Assembly (NCBI GenBank): GCA_905339405.1 | Contig: CAJPGC010000004.1 | Coordinates: forward strand, 1-64,000 | DNA from: an uncultured bacterium | Lineage (GTDB): Bacteria; Desulfobacterota; GWC2-55-46 | Length of the DNA: 64,000 nucleotides | Reading direction: 5' to 3' | Shown here: positions 1-8,769 of the stretch, piece by piece | Layout: each line of letters opens with the position of its first letter | Numbering within the stretch: position 1 is the first letter of the stretch | Position numbers and translations under genes: made by a program | The notes under the pieces: generated by a model | Seen by the model: the letters and a program-made list of their open reading frames with translations, nothing else | What the model was told of the DNA's origin: nothing | Databases searched by the model: none

Positions 1-84
1 CTGAGCGAAGCGAAGGGTTGCGTACAGGGATGTACGCAATCGTCCGGGAGCCCGCCGCAGCCGAAGGCGAGGCGGGCTATAAAA
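1..84. repeat. Intergenic repeat with two hairpins
   Basis: The first 15 bases (CTGAGCGAAGCGAAG) are the reverse complement of a stretch at about 32123-32137, so this is probably the edge of a dispersed intergenic repeat. It is followed by a hairpin with arms TTGCGTAC (18-25) and GTACGCAA (32-39), then a second with arms AGCCCGCC (49-56) and GGCGGGCT (71-78) followed by an AT-rich run. The second could act as a terminator for a gene to the left of the window. No coding sequence is seen. Confidence 0.5.
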
Positions 85-379
85 ATAGACTCCTTCCTTA
101 CCGGGAGCGAAGCTCAATCCCTCCCTCGCATATCTTTCCTATCAATCCACTGTAATCACACTCAATGCGTCTCATATCTTCTCTGAATCTTTTTTTATTG
201 AGGTTCTCACCTCATCATCGACAAGGTTTGTCTCAAAAGGACAGAATACTATGGAGAGCCAATTTTTTGATTGTATAATTTATATACCAGGCTTTCCGGC
301 ATGGGCAAGCGGTCACACTGCACCACAACCCGCAGATTTACATTTTTTGAGTGAAATGATATATAAATTCAGTATTTGC
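85..379. other. AT-rich intergenic region upstream of rsgA
   Basis: About 300 bases with no supportable gene. It is clearly more AT-rich than the rest of the window, with several T runs and the sequence TATAAT at 274-279. No convincing -35 box stands 16-18 bases upstream of it, so the rsgA promoter is not assigned. The composition could mark an old insertion or simply a regulatory region. Confidence 0.4.
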
Positions 380-435
380 CGAAGTCCTCAAGCTTTATGG
401 CTTCTGGCAGCTCTGCCATAAAGAAAAGGACTTCG
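380..435 (+). promoter_or_regulatory. Long imperfect inverted repeat in rsgA leader
   Basis: Two 9-bp paired segments are nested: CGAAGTCCT (380-388) with AGGACTTCG (427-435), and CTTTATGGC (393-401) with GCCATAAAG (415-423). They are separated by a short internal loop and a 13-base apical loop. It ends 36 bases before the rsgA start, so in the mRNA it would form a strong hairpin close to the ribosome-binding region. No T tract follows, so it is not an ordinary terminator. A role in translation control or as a protein-binding site is inference. Confidence 0.5.
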
Positions 436-471
436 ACCATTTTTTGAGATGAAAGCGACGAACGGTGATAA

Positions 472-1542
472 ATGGAAAACCGTCACTTTGAACTGAATAA
501 ATTAGGCTGGAGCGGCTGGTTCGAGCAAAGGGCAGCATGCAAGGCAGGAGAGACGGTTGCGCGGGTTGCCGCCGTTGACCGTGAACTACTATTGCTCATG
601 GACCAGACCGGCACTTTCCGGGCAAAATTGTCTGGGAGTTATATTTACCGCCATCGTCTGTCGCAGGAACTGCCATGTGTGGGCGACTGGGTGTGCGTGG
701 AAAAACAACCGGGTGACGATTTCGGATTGATCCACTCTCTTCTGGAGCGAAGGACCATGCTCTGCCGGAGGTCCGCAGGGGACGCGAGTGAGTATCAGAT
801 GATCGCGTCGAACGTGGACTACGTTGCCGTAGTGCAATCCTGTCATTATGATTTCAATATCAGAAGGCTCGAGCGTTATCTCGTCATGGTGCGGGACGGC
901 GGGGCAGAACCAATATGCCTGCTCACCAAGACGGACCTTGTCGAGCCCGGCGTACTGGCCTCACACCTGGCGCAAATCCGCGCCGCGGGCATTACGGCGC
1001 CGGTACTTACGGTAAGCAACGTCACGCGAGAGGGGATCGACGACATCCGGGGGCTTTTGCTTCCGGAAAAAACGTATTGCTTCGTCGGCTCTTCGGGTGT
1101 GGGGAAGAGTACGCTCATAAACCAGTTGATTGGCCGTGAGCTGCTGGAAACAAAAAGGGTGAGCGGAACCGGCGAGGGAAGGCACACGACTGTCCGCCGC
1201 GAGTTGATACTCCTGGAAGGCGGCGCTCTGGTCATCGACAACCCGGGGATGCGCGAGTTTGGCATCGTTGCAGCTGAGGGCGGAATAGCCGAAAGCTTTG
1301 CCGACATAGTCTCGCTCGCTCCCGGCTGCCGGTACAGGGACTGCACCCACGCGAACGAGCCCGGCTGCGCCGTACGCAAGGCCGTGGAATCCGGCGAGAT
1401 CGGCCGGGAGCACTACGAGAACTATATTAAATTAAGGAAAGAGTCCGATTTCCACCAGTTGTCCTATGCCGAAAAGAGAAAGAAGGACCGGGACTTCGGC
1501 AAGTACATCAAATCGGCAAAAAAGGATCTGGACATTGACTGA
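472..1542 (+). CDS. rsgA: Ribosome small-subunit-dependent GTPase A (RsgA/YjeQ)
   Basis: A circularly permuted GTPase that acts late in 30S maturation. The 356-residue protein has an N-terminal OB-fold (about 35-105) and then the G motifs in permuted order: TKTD (G4, about 151-154), the P-loop GSSGVGKS (about 204-211) and DNPG (G3, about 258). A C-terminal zinc knuckle follows, with Cys-x4-Cys-x-His-x5-Cys spacing (CRYRDCTHANEPGC). The length is typical. The ATG is preceded by only a weak GGTGAT-like ribosome site. It stands alone on the plus strand between an AT-rich leader and convergent tag. Its codon use is somewhat less GC-rich than the genes that follow, which may indicate a different history. 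Confidence 0.95.
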   Translation: MENRHFELNKLGWSGWFEQRAACKAGETVARVAAVDRELLLLMDQTGTFRAKLSGSYIYRHRLSQELPCVGDWVCVEKQPGDDFGLIHSLLERRTMLCRRSAGDASEYQMIASNVDYVAVVQSCHYDFNIRRLERYLVMVRDGGAEPICLLTKTDLVEPGVLASHLAQIRAAGITAPVLTVSNVTREGIDDIRGLLLPEKTYCFVGSSGVGKSTLINQLIGRELLETKRVSGTGEGRHTTVRRELILLEGGALVIDNPGMREFGIVAAEGGIAESFADIVSLAPGCRYRDCTHANEPGCAVRKAVESGEIGREHYENYIKLRKESDFHQLSYAEKRKKDRDFGKYIKSAKKDLDID

Positions 1543-1663
1543 TTTGTTGGGCGCGGCGCGAAACGATCAAGCCGCATGCGAGGCATGCATCGCAGCCTGA
1601 ACTTGAAATCTAGAATGGAAAAACAGGAAGGTCAGGGACGGCTGATTGGCGCCGGGCCTTGCT

Positions 1664-2242
1664 TTACTTTGCGCCGTGCCTGAAGCAATCTACGATGTGG
1701 TCGTTGACCATGCCGACGGCCTGCATGTGCGCGTAGACGATGGTGGAGCCGGCGAACCTGAAGCCGCGCTTTTTGAGGTCGCGGCTCAAAGCGTCCGAAA
1801 CTGGCGACGTCGCAGGCACTTCCCTCATGCTCCTGAACCAGTTCACAACCGGTTTGCCGCCGACAAAAGCCCAGCTGTACTCCGCGAACGAGCCGAACTC
1901 TTTTTGTATTTTCAGGAACGCGCCGGCGTTGGTCACGGCCGACCGTATCTTGAGCTGGTTTCTTATTATGCCGGGGTCGCTCAAAAGAGCTTGTATCTTG
2001 TCCTCGCCGAAGGCCGCCACCTTCGCCGGGTCGAAGCTCGAAAACGCCTTCCTGTAGTTCTCGCGCTTTTTTAATACCGTAAGCCAGCTGAGGCCAGCCT
2101 GCGCGCCTTCGAGGATGAGGAACTCGAAGAGCTTCCTGTCGTCGAAGACAGGCACTCCCCATTCATTGTCGTGGTAGGCGATATAGAGCGGGTCGTCAGT
2201 GACCCAGCCGCACCTCGTGAGCCCGTCATTTTTTCCTTCCAT
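1664..2242 (-). CDS. tag: DNA-3-methyladenine glycosylase I
   Basis: Base-excision repair enzyme that removes 3-methyladenine from alkylated DNA. The 192-residue protein follows E. coli Tag closely: RCGW and YHDNEWGVP at the N terminus, AGLSWLTVLKKRENY in the middle, and NDHIVDC near the C terminus. The two N-terminal ligands (Cys and His) and the C-terminal His and Cys form the family's HhH-associated zinc site, and all four are present. The ATG has GGAG 8 bases upstream. It is transcribed convergently with rsgA and lies just below a terminator that follows the radical SAM gene, so it probably has its own promoter or is read by read-through. Confidence 0.95.
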   Translation of the reverse strand: MEGKNDGLTRCGWVTDDPLYIAYHDNEWGVPVFDDRKLFEFLILEGAQAGLSWLTVLKKRENYRKAFSSFDPAKVAAFGEDKIQALLSDPGIIRNQLKIRSAVTNAGAFLKIQKEFGSFAEYSWAFVGGKPVVNWFRSMREVPATSPVSDALSRDLKKRGFRFAGSTIVYAHMQAVGMVNDHIVDCFRHGAK

Positions 2243-2255
2243 CGTACAGTCTCCA

Positions 2256-2287
2256 GAAAAAGAAAGGGGCCACTAAAGGCCCCCTTT
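2256..2287 (-). terminator. Rho-independent terminator after radical SAM gene
   Basis: On the minus strand a stem of AAAGGGG(G)CC pairs with GGCCCCTTT around the loop TTTAGT and is followed by CTTTTT. It lies 25 bases after the stop of the radical SAM gene and just before the tag start. Confidence 0.8.
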
Positions 2288-2311
2288 GCAAAACATATCA
2301 TGAAAGCAGAA

Positions 2312-3733
2312 TCACCTCGAGGCGGTCTTCAGGGATTCGGTGAAAGCCCTGTTCTCTTTCATAAAGGTCTTTATGGATTTGAGCGCGCGCAGCCTCCAGG
2401 CCACGACCTGCAGGCTGTCCTTCAACGGCTTCGTGAACAGGGAGGAGAAGAAATCAACGACGGTATAAACGGGCGAGTAGAATTTGCGCATGGCCTCTAT
2501 CGTGTGGTACTGGAGCTCGTAGCGCGTCATGAGCTTGGGCTCGAAGACAGCGTGATGCGCGTCGTAAAGGCTCCAGTCCTTGTTCTTTATGCGCCCTTCC
2601 TTCTCGAGCTCCTCGAAGGTCTTTGTGCCGGGCAGCGGCGTCAGTATCAGGAACTGGACCGAGGCCAGCTTGTTCCTCCTGGCGAACCTCCACGTCTCCT
2701 CTATAGTCTTTATCGTGTCCTGGTCAGAGCCCAGGACGAACATCCCGTGTATCTTTATGCCGTTCCTGTGTATCTCCGCGATGCCCCGCTCCATCTCCTC
2801 GACAGACTGCTTCTTGTTGTAGAGCTTCAATGACTCCGGGTTCACAGACTCTAGCCCTATGCACCCGATGAAACAGTTGGACTTCTTCATCATTGCCAGA
2901 AGCTCGGGGTCCTTTGCGATGTCGATGTGGAACTGGCCTGCCCACGTCGGGGTAAGCCCTGTTTCCACCATCTCCTTGCACAGGGCCTTGACCCTCTTCT
3001 TGTCGGCGGTGAAGTTGTCGTCGTAGAAAAATACCCAGTCGGTGTTGTCTTTTATGCTGCCGCCGTTCTTTATGAGCTCCCTGTGCTTCCTTATGAAGTT
3101 CAGGGTCCTCTCCTGGCAGGTAAACCTGTATTTGTGGCCGAACATGCCCGTGACCGAGCAGAAGGTGCAGTTGTACGGGCAGCCCCTGCTCGTCATGATG
3201 GGCGTTACCGATATCTTCCTGGTGTTGCCCTTTATGAGGGTGAAATCTATGTCAGGCAGGTTGTCGAGGTCCATGACGAAAGATGTCCTGCCGTTGTGGA
3301 CTATCTTCCCGTCCTTCATGAACGACAGGCCCGGGACTTTCTCGAAGCCCTCTCCCTTGCCCAGCGCGTCAATGAAGGGAAGGATGCTCTTGTCCGCCTC
3401 GCCGCAGAGCACGTAATCGGCATACTGCATCGCCTCGTTAGGCAGCGCGGTCACGTGCGGGCCGCCCATGACGACCTTCTTGCCGAGCGCCTTGCAGGCC
3501 CTGGCCACTTCGTAACCTTTTTTCGCGGTAGGCGTGATGACGGATATGCCCACGATGTCGGCCGTCTTCACGGCCTCCCTGAGGTCGAAGGCGCCGAGCG
3601 CCTCGCAGTATATCTCCACGTCGTGACCGGCGAGTTTAAGGATGGAGCCGAGGATAAGGACGCCGCGAGGCATGCATATGTCGGTAAAGACATGTACGCC
3701 GTCCGGAGCAGGTTCAACAAGCACTATCTTCAA
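2312..3733 (-). CDS. B12-binding-domain radical SAM protein
   Basis: A 473-residue protein with an N-terminal Rossmann-like cobalamin-binding domain (about 1-135) and a radical SAM core whose cluster motif is CPYNCTFC (Cys-x3-Cys-x2-Cys, about 185-192). The core has the GCIGLES and GMFVLGSDQDT motifs usual in this class, and there is a C-terminal extension rich in aromatic residues. The family includes BchE-like cyclases, hopanoid C-methylases and P-methylases, so the substrate cannot be read from the sequence. The cobalamin-binding motif DxHxxG is not obvious, so B12 use may be lost. The start is TTG at 3733, chosen because GAGG sits 7 bases upstream. It is a lone gene with its own terminator and has no pathway neighbours. 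Confidence 0.85.
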   Translation of the reverse strand: MKIVLVEPAPDGVHVFTDICMPRGVLILGSILKLAGHDVEIYCEALGAFDLREAVKTADIVGISVITPTAKKGYEVARACKALGKKVVMGGPHVTALPNEAMQYADYVLCGEADKSILPFIDALGKGEGFEKVPGLSFMKDGKIVHNGRTSFVMDLDNLPDIDFTLIKGNTRKISVTPIMTSRGCPYNCTFCSVTGMFGHKYRFTCQERTLNFIRKHRELIKNGGSIKDNTDWVFFYDDNFTADKKRVKALCKEMVETGLTPTWAGQFHIDIAKDPELLAMMKKSNCFIGCIGLESVNPESLKLYNKKQSVEEMERGIAEIHRNGIKIHGMFVLGSDQDTIKTIEETWRFARRNKLASVQFLILTPLPGTKTFEELEKEGRIKNKDWSLYDAHHAVFEPKLMTRYELQYHTIEAMRKFYSPVYTVVDFFSSLFTKPLKDSLQVVAWRLRALKSIKTFMKENRAFTESLKTASR

Positions 3734-3883
3734 ATGACTTCCTCTTTCTGATGTAGATTCGGATTTGAGCGTTACTGCAGATTTTTCTCTGGCGGAGGAA
3801 CGCGTTAGGCTTTCTACAGAGTATCACATTAAAACCAAAATACCTAATACTTCCCGGTACCTGACATCAAGACGGCCCCGCCC

Positions 3884-5335
3884 TCAGCCTATCTTGCTGT
3901 GCTTTCTGCCGTAGAAGAAGTAGACTCCGAGCCCTATCGCCATCCAGACGACCAGCCTCAGGATTGTATCCATCGGCAGGGCGGCCATTTGCAGGAGCGC
4001 GATACCGGCCCCGAGGGCCGGGACAAGCGGGACAAAGGGCGTACGGAAGTTCCTTGGCAGCTCGGGCCTCCTGTACCTCAAGGCCACGACCCCGACGCAG
4101 ACTATGACGAACGCAAGAAGAGTCCCGATGGAAACGAGCTCTCCGAGGAGGCCTATGGGGAAGAGGCCCGCCACCAGCATGGCAGCCCCTCCGGAGACTA
4201 TGGTCGTCAGGTAAGGCGTCCTGAAGACCCTGTGGACCGCCGAGAACCTCTCTGGGAGAAGGCCGTCGGAAGCCATCGAGAAAAAGACCCTCGACTGGCC
4301 GAGGAGCAATACCAATATGACTGAGCTCAGCCCGGCTATCGCACCTATTTTCACGAGCGATTTAAGCCAGAGCATGCCCTCGCCAGCCCTGTCTATGCCG
4401 ACGGCTATCGGGTCAGGTACGTTCAGTTCCTTGTAACTGACCATTCCGGTCAGAACGGCCGCGACTATGACATAAAGGACAGTAGCTATCGCAAGAGACC
4501 CGAGTATGCCTATCGGCATGTCCTTCTGCGGATTTTTCGCCTCCTGCGCAGCGGTCGATACAGCGTCAAAGCCTATGTAAGCGAAAAAGACGACCCCGGC
4601 CCCGCGGAGGATCCCGCTCCAGCCGAAGTACCCGAACTCGCCGGTGTTCTCCGGTATGAAGGGACGCCAGTTCGCCGGGTCTATGTAATAGATGCCGAAG
4701 CCCACGAAAAGGAGAAGGACCGAGAGCTTCAGGACGACAATGGCGTTGTTGAAAAGGGAGGACTCCCTTATGCCTACGACGAGGAGGGCAGTAACGCTGC
4801 CAACGATGAGTACGGCCGGAAGGTTTATGAGCGCCCCGGTCAGCTGCCAGCCTGCAATGGGGTCATGAATAAGCGGCGCGCTGGAGAGGTACGCCGGTAT
4901 TATAACCCCGTAATCCCTGAGAAAACTGACGACATAGCCAGACCAGCCCACCGCGACGGTTGCCGCTCCGAAGAGGTACTCGAGGATGAGGTCCCAGCCG
5001 ATTATCCACGCGAAGAGCTCGCCCAGCGTGGCGTAAGAATAGGTATAGGCGCTCCCGGCCACGGGTATCATCGAAGCTAGCTCCGCGTAACAGAGCCCGG
5101 CGAAGATGCAGACCAGCCCGGAGACTATGAAGGACAGGACTATGGCTGGCCCGGCGTACTGCGCTGCCGCCTGGCCCGTGAGCACGAATATGCCCGCCCC
5201 TATGATCCCGCCTATGCCTAGCGAGACGAGGCCGGAGGGGGCAAGGACCCTTTTGAGGCTCTTTTCATTATCCGAGGCCTCGTTGGTCAAAGCCTCTATG
5301 CTTTTGCGGCTGAAAAGGCCTCTTTTTCTCTCCAT
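3884..5335 (-). CDS. APC-family amino-acid permease (YfnA/CAT-like)
   Basis: Inner-membrane transporter with about twelve hydrophobic segments. The first transmembrane segment carries GIGGIIGAGIFVLTG, the unwound-helix signature of the APC superfamily. It is followed by AGPAIVLSFIVSGL and CYAELASMIPVAGSAYTY, both typical of cationic amino-acid transporter-like permeases (bacterial YfnA, GkApcT). The substrate is probably a proton-coupled amino acid but is not resolved. The start is set at the ATG at 5335 because GGAG lies 7 bases upstream. An adjacent ATG at 5338 and an in-frame one at 5359 are alternatives. It is divergent from the hybrid kinase at 5628, and no partner genes are seen. Confidence 0.9.
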   Translation of the reverse strand: MERKRGLFSRKSIEALTNEASDNEKSLKRVLAPSGLVSLGIGGIIGAGIFVLTGQAAAQYAGPAIVLSFIVSGLVCIFAGLCYAELASMIPVAGSAYTYSYATLGELFAWIIGWDLILEYLFGAATVAVGWSGYVVSFLRDYGVIIPAYLSSAPLIHDPIAGWQLTGALINLPAVLIVGSVTALLVVGIRESSLFNNAIVVLKLSVLLLFVGFGIYYIDPANWRPFIPENTGEFGYFGWSGILRGAGVVFFAYIGFDAVSTAAQEAKNPQKDMPIGILGSLAIATVLYVIVAAVLTGMVSYKELNVPDPIAVGIDRAGEGMLWLKSLVKIGAIAGLSSVILVLLLGQSRVFFSMASDGLLPERFSAVHRVFRTPYLTTIVSGGAAMLVAGLFPIGLLGELVSIGTLLAFVIVCVGVVALRYRRPELPRNFRTPFVPLVPALGAGIALLQMAALPMDTILRLVVWMAIGLGVYFFYGRKHSKIG

Positions 5336-5359
5336 CATGACGCTCCGTTTAATCATCAT

Positions 5360-5627
5360 TATCTTGCAGGCGCTGCGGCGCAGGTCAAAACCGGATTGTA
5401 TAAAAATAACCGCACCAGAGTCAAGGCGGGATGTTGAAAAAAAACCGGCTGTCCGGCTCTTGCCGCCTTGCCAAAAAGCGCTGATTCTAGTAACATATTT
5501 ATAAAAGACAGCGCAGGGCTCTCAAATCAGGCAGACATGATGTGCGTCCCCGCGCGCAAACCGGAGCCATTTAGGCGTTGAAACACCTTCATCAGCACAC
5601 CCCTTACACATCTCGCGGTACCCGTCC
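5360..5627. other. Divergent intergenic region, no gene seen
   Basis: This 268-base gap separates the permease (minus) from the hybrid kinase (plus) and must hold both promoters. An AT-rich stretch with ATATTTATAAAAG near 5500 is the only promoter-like feature. No boxes could be assigned with confidence. Confidence 0.3.
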
Positions 5628-8219
5628 ATGAAATCCGTCAAACTGCAGAACGAGACGCTCTTTGTCCGCCTGCTCGCGGCACTCGTCCTCCTGGCGGTGC
5701 TGCCCAGCGCCGTCATAGGCTATCTCGTATACAACATAAACCGCACTCATCATATCGAGCAGGTCTCGAAGCTCATGGAGAGCCTGGCCGCCGACCGGGA
5801 GCTGATGACGCGGCTCATTATCGAAAAACAGCGCGATTCTCTCGGCTTTCTCGCCAAAGACCCCAAGACAGCCGTCCTTGCCGAAGAACTGGCAGCTGGA
5901 CGGGGCCAGACGGCCAACGCCTCGTTCCTCGAGGTAATGGTAAACCGCAGCCCTTTTTTCGGCGGGCTGTCGCTGGTCGATACACCTACTGGCAAGATGA
6001 AGACCGCTGGCGCGTTCCCCGGCACCCTGCTCGCAAAATCTATTAAAGAGATAAAGCTCAGTCACGGCAAGCCTTTCACGCGCATCGAGACCCTCCCGGG
6101 CGGCAGGGCAGTCCTTATTTTAGGCCAGCCGGTCAGCGCGTGGGGTGACGCAGGCGGGGCCGCGCTTCTCGGGGTAGCGAGCGCCGCGATGCTCGACGAC
6201 ATTTACAGAGACACAAGCATGCTGGGGCGGACCGGCGAAAGTTTCCTCAGCGACTCGAGCGGCATCGCTCTTACGTCCCTCAGGTACTCCTATCACAAGG
6301 GGATGAGCCACCCGATAGACGCCGCAGCCATGAAGGACTGCCTCCTGGGCAACACCAGGGATTTCGTTATAACCCCGGACTACGCCGGCGAGATGACAGC
6401 CATGTCCTACAGGCCTGTGAAGGGCTATGGCGGGTGCGTAATGGTCCACATCCGTGAGACTGAAGTATTGGCGCCCGTCAACGACGTCAGGAACATGATA
6501 ACGGCGATAGTCTTGACGGTAGTGCTGGCCTTCACCCTCATCTCCATCCTGGTGGCAAGGAAGCTTCTGGCCCTTGAAAAGGTTCGCGCCAGGCTGGAGG
6601 ATGAACTCGCGGCCCACCTGAGCAGCATGGAGACCGCCGTGGCCGAGAGGACCTCGGAGCTCAACAGCGAGATAAAAAGCCGCATAGAAGCCGAACGGCG
6701 GCTTGTCGAGAACAAGGCCTTTCTCGAGGACATAGTAAGGAACGTGCACGAGGCCATCTGGACTGCGGCAGCCTCACCCAAAGGCGGCTTCGTGTTCATG
6801 TGGTCGAACGAGAACGCCGACAGGATGCTCTGCGCCATAAACACCAAGGCGTCCGGACGTTCGCTAAAGGAGGTCTTCGGGCCCGTTCTCGGAGAGAGGC
6901 TCGCGGCCCGTTATGCTGAATGCGCCGAAAAAGGGGTCGTCCATTTCGAGGAATCCCTCGATACCGGCGGCGTCCCGAGGGTGCTCCTGATGACGCTCGT
7001 CCCGGTCAGAGGGGAAGGCGGACAGGTAACCGAGATAATCGGATCGGCCATGGACATAACTGAAAGAAAGCAGCTCGAAGGCGAGATGGTGAAGGCCCAG
7101 AAGCTCGAATCTCTCGGGGTGCTTGCCGGCGGCATAGCACACGACTTCAACAACCTGCTGGCGGCCATCCGCCTCAACACCTCCATGCTGAAGCAGGACA
7201 GGTCGCTAGACCCCGAACGCCTCGAGATGCTCAAGGTAATCGAGGCATCGTCTTCAATGGCGGCCAACCTCACCAACCAGCTCCTCACGTTCGCCAAAGG
7301 CGGCAAGCCAGTAAAGGAGCTTCTCCGGGTGGGGCCTTTCCTTAACGATGTAGCCGGCTTCTCGCTGAGGGGCACAAAGACAGCCTGCTCCCTCGATATT
7401 TCCGAAGACCTCCTGGACATCGAAGCCGACCCCGGCCAGATGACGCAGGTCATTAACAACATCCTCATAAACGCGGGCCAGGCAATGCCAGACGGCGGGG
7501 TAGTCAAGCTCTCGGCCGACAACGTCGAAGTGAGCGGCCCTCAAACGGGCCTGCCGCTCAAGCCCGGGAAATACGTAAAGATATCGGTGGAGGACAAGGG
7601 GGTCGGCATCCCCGAGGAGACCCTTTCAAAGATATTCGACCCATACTTCACCACAAAGAAAGACGGCAACGGCCTCGGGCTTGCCAGCTCGTACTCGATA
7701 ATAAAAAACCACGGCGGGTTCATCGCGGCATCCTCCACGGCCGGACAAGGCACCCGTTTCGAGGTCTACATCCCGGGGCTGCCCCGGAAAGATTCGACCC
7801 AGTTTGAGGAACCGGCCGTTCCGCCGCCCTCCTCCGGAAGGGTGCTCGTAATGGATGATGACGACCTCGTAAGAACGTCCGTCTGCAGGGTACTTGACAC
7901 CCTCGGGTACGATTACGTCGAAGCTGCCGACGGCCTGCGTGCTGCCCTGGAGTACAAAAAATTGATGGAAAGCGGAAAGAAACCTGACGCCGTAATACTC
8001 GACCTGACGGTAAAAGCCGGCATGGGCGGGGAAGAAGCGGCCTCCCGGATACTGGAGCTGGACCCATTCGCGAAACTGTTCGTCTCTAGCGGCTACTCCG
8101 ACAACCCCGTGACCGCGAACTACAGGGAATACGGCTTCTGCGGCTTCCTCCAGAAGCCTTATGACGCCCGGGAGCTCGACAAAAAGCTCAGGGCGGCCCT
8201 TGCCGAGGCAAAAAAGTAG
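5628..8219 (+). CDS. Membrane hybrid histidine kinase (Cache-PAS-HK-REC)
   Basis: An 863-residue sensor kinase. TM1 (about 12-35) and TM2 (about 289-311) flank a periplasmic domain of about 250 residues that looks like a double Cache ligand-binding domain. A coiled coil (about 313-365) and a PAS domain (about 365-480) follow. The phosphoacceptor motif GGIAHDFNN has His505, followed by an HATPase domain (about 600-730) with GVGIP and GNGLGLA boxes and a C-terminal receiver (about 745-860) with MDDDD and the phosphoacceptor region ILDLTVKAGMGG. This receiver type recurs in the kinase at 20837-23614. No output domain is present, so a histidine phosphotransfer protein or a separate regulator is needed. 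The ligand is unknown. The next gene, a rhodanese, follows closely and may be co-transcribed. Confidence 0.9.
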   Translation: MKSVKLQNETLFVRLLAALVLLAVLPSAVIGYLVYNINRTHHIEQVSKLMESLAADRELMTRLIIEKQRDSLGFLAKDPKTAVLAEELAAGRGQTANASFLEVMVNRSPFFGGLSLVDTPTGKMKTAGAFPGTLLAKSIKEIKLSHGKPFTRIETLPGGRAVLILGQPVSAWGDAGGAALLGVASAAMLDDIYRDTSMLGRTGESFLSDSSGIALTSLRYSYHKGMSHPIDAAAMKDCLLGNTRDFVITPDYAGEMTAMSYRPVKGYGGCVMVHIRETEVLAPVNDVRNMITAIVLTVVLAFTLISILVARKLLALEKVRARLEDELAAHLSSMETAVAERTSELNSEIKSRIEAERRLVENKAFLEDIVRNVHEAIWTAAASPKGGFVFMWSNENADRMLCAINTKASGRSLKEVFGPVLGERLAARYAECAEKGVVHFEESLDTGGVPRVLLMTLVPVRGEGGQVTEIIGSAMDITERKQLEGEMVKAQKLESLGVLAGGIAHDFNNLLAAIRLNTSMLKQDRSLDPERLEMLKVIEASSSMAANLTNQLLTFAKGGKPVKELLRVGPFLNDVAGFSLRGTKTACSLDISEDLLDIEADPGQMTQVINNILINAGQAMPDGGVVKLSADNVEVSGPQTGLPLKPGKYVKISVEDKGVGIPEETLSKIFDPYFTTKKDGNGLGLASSYSIIKNHGGFIAASSTAGQGTRFEVYIPGLPRKDSTQFEEPAVPPPSSGRVLVMDDDDLVRTSVCRVLDTLGYDYVEAADGLRAALEYKKLMESGKKPDAVILDLTVKAGMGGEEAASRILELDPFAKLFVSSGYSDNPVTANYREYGFCGFLQKPYDARELDKKLRAALAEAKK

Positions 8220-8297
8220 GTTAGCAAAAAAAGGATGGGTGCTGTGCGCCCCGATTTTCGCTGGTTTTTTCAAAACGTCCGCAGTAAAATAAAAACC

Positions 8298-8699
8298 ATG
8301 GAAAAAACAATGCTCAAAACCATTTTTACCGCGGCCTCATGCGCTCTTTTGCTTTTCTCGGCGTCAATTACTCACGCCGCCGAAAAGATAACGGCCCAGG
8401 AGCTCAAGGCCATGCTGGAGCGCAAGGAAAACGTGGTCCTCATAGACGTGCGCACGCCTGAGGAGCACAGGGAGGGCCACATACCCGGCAGCTTCCTTAT
8501 GCCGCTCGATACCCTCGAGAGCGTTGACAGCCTCCCCGAAGGCTCAAAACACATAATATATTGCAGGTCCGGGAAAAGGAGCCTAAGGGCCATAGAGATA
8601 CTCTCGGCAAAGGGCTTCAAGGGTCTCATCAACCTCGAGGGCGGGATAATAGCCTGGACAAAAGCTGGCGGCCCGGTGGTCTCAGGCAAGGGCAGATAG
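8298..8699 (+). CDS. Exported rhodanese-domain protein
   Basis: A single-domain sulfurtransferase-like protein of 133 residues from this start. It has a signal peptide (LKTIFTAASCALLLFSASITHA) and then a rhodanese fold with VLIDVRTPEEHREGHIPGS and the active-site loop CRSGKRS, whose Cys would carry the persulfide. Export suggests a periplasmic role in sulfur or sulfide handling or in cyanide detoxification, which cannot be decided here. The ATG at 8298 was preferred because it opens directly into the signal peptide. An upstream in-frame ATG at 8235 would add a poorly conserved leader. A bidirectional terminator follows the stop. Confidence 0.85.
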   Translation: MEKTMLKTIFTAASCALLLFSASITHAAEKITAQELKAMLERKENVVLIDVRTPEEHREGHIPGSFLMPLDTLESVDSLPEGSKHIIYCRSGKRSLRAIEILSAKGFKGLINLEGGIIAWTKAGGPVVSGKGR

Positions 8700-8721
8700 C
8701 CCCTCCTAAAAAAAAAATAAA

Positions 8722-8752
8722 AAAGGCCGTCCCTTTAGGGGGCGGCCTTTTC
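8722..8752. terminator. Bidirectional terminator between rhodanese and SCO genes
   Basis: The stem GGCCGTCC/GGGCGGCC (8725-8747) is flanked on the left by an A run and on the right by TTTT. It can therefore end transcripts from both convergent genes. Confidence 0.85.
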
Positions 8753-8769
8753 AGTTTCAGTGTCCAATT

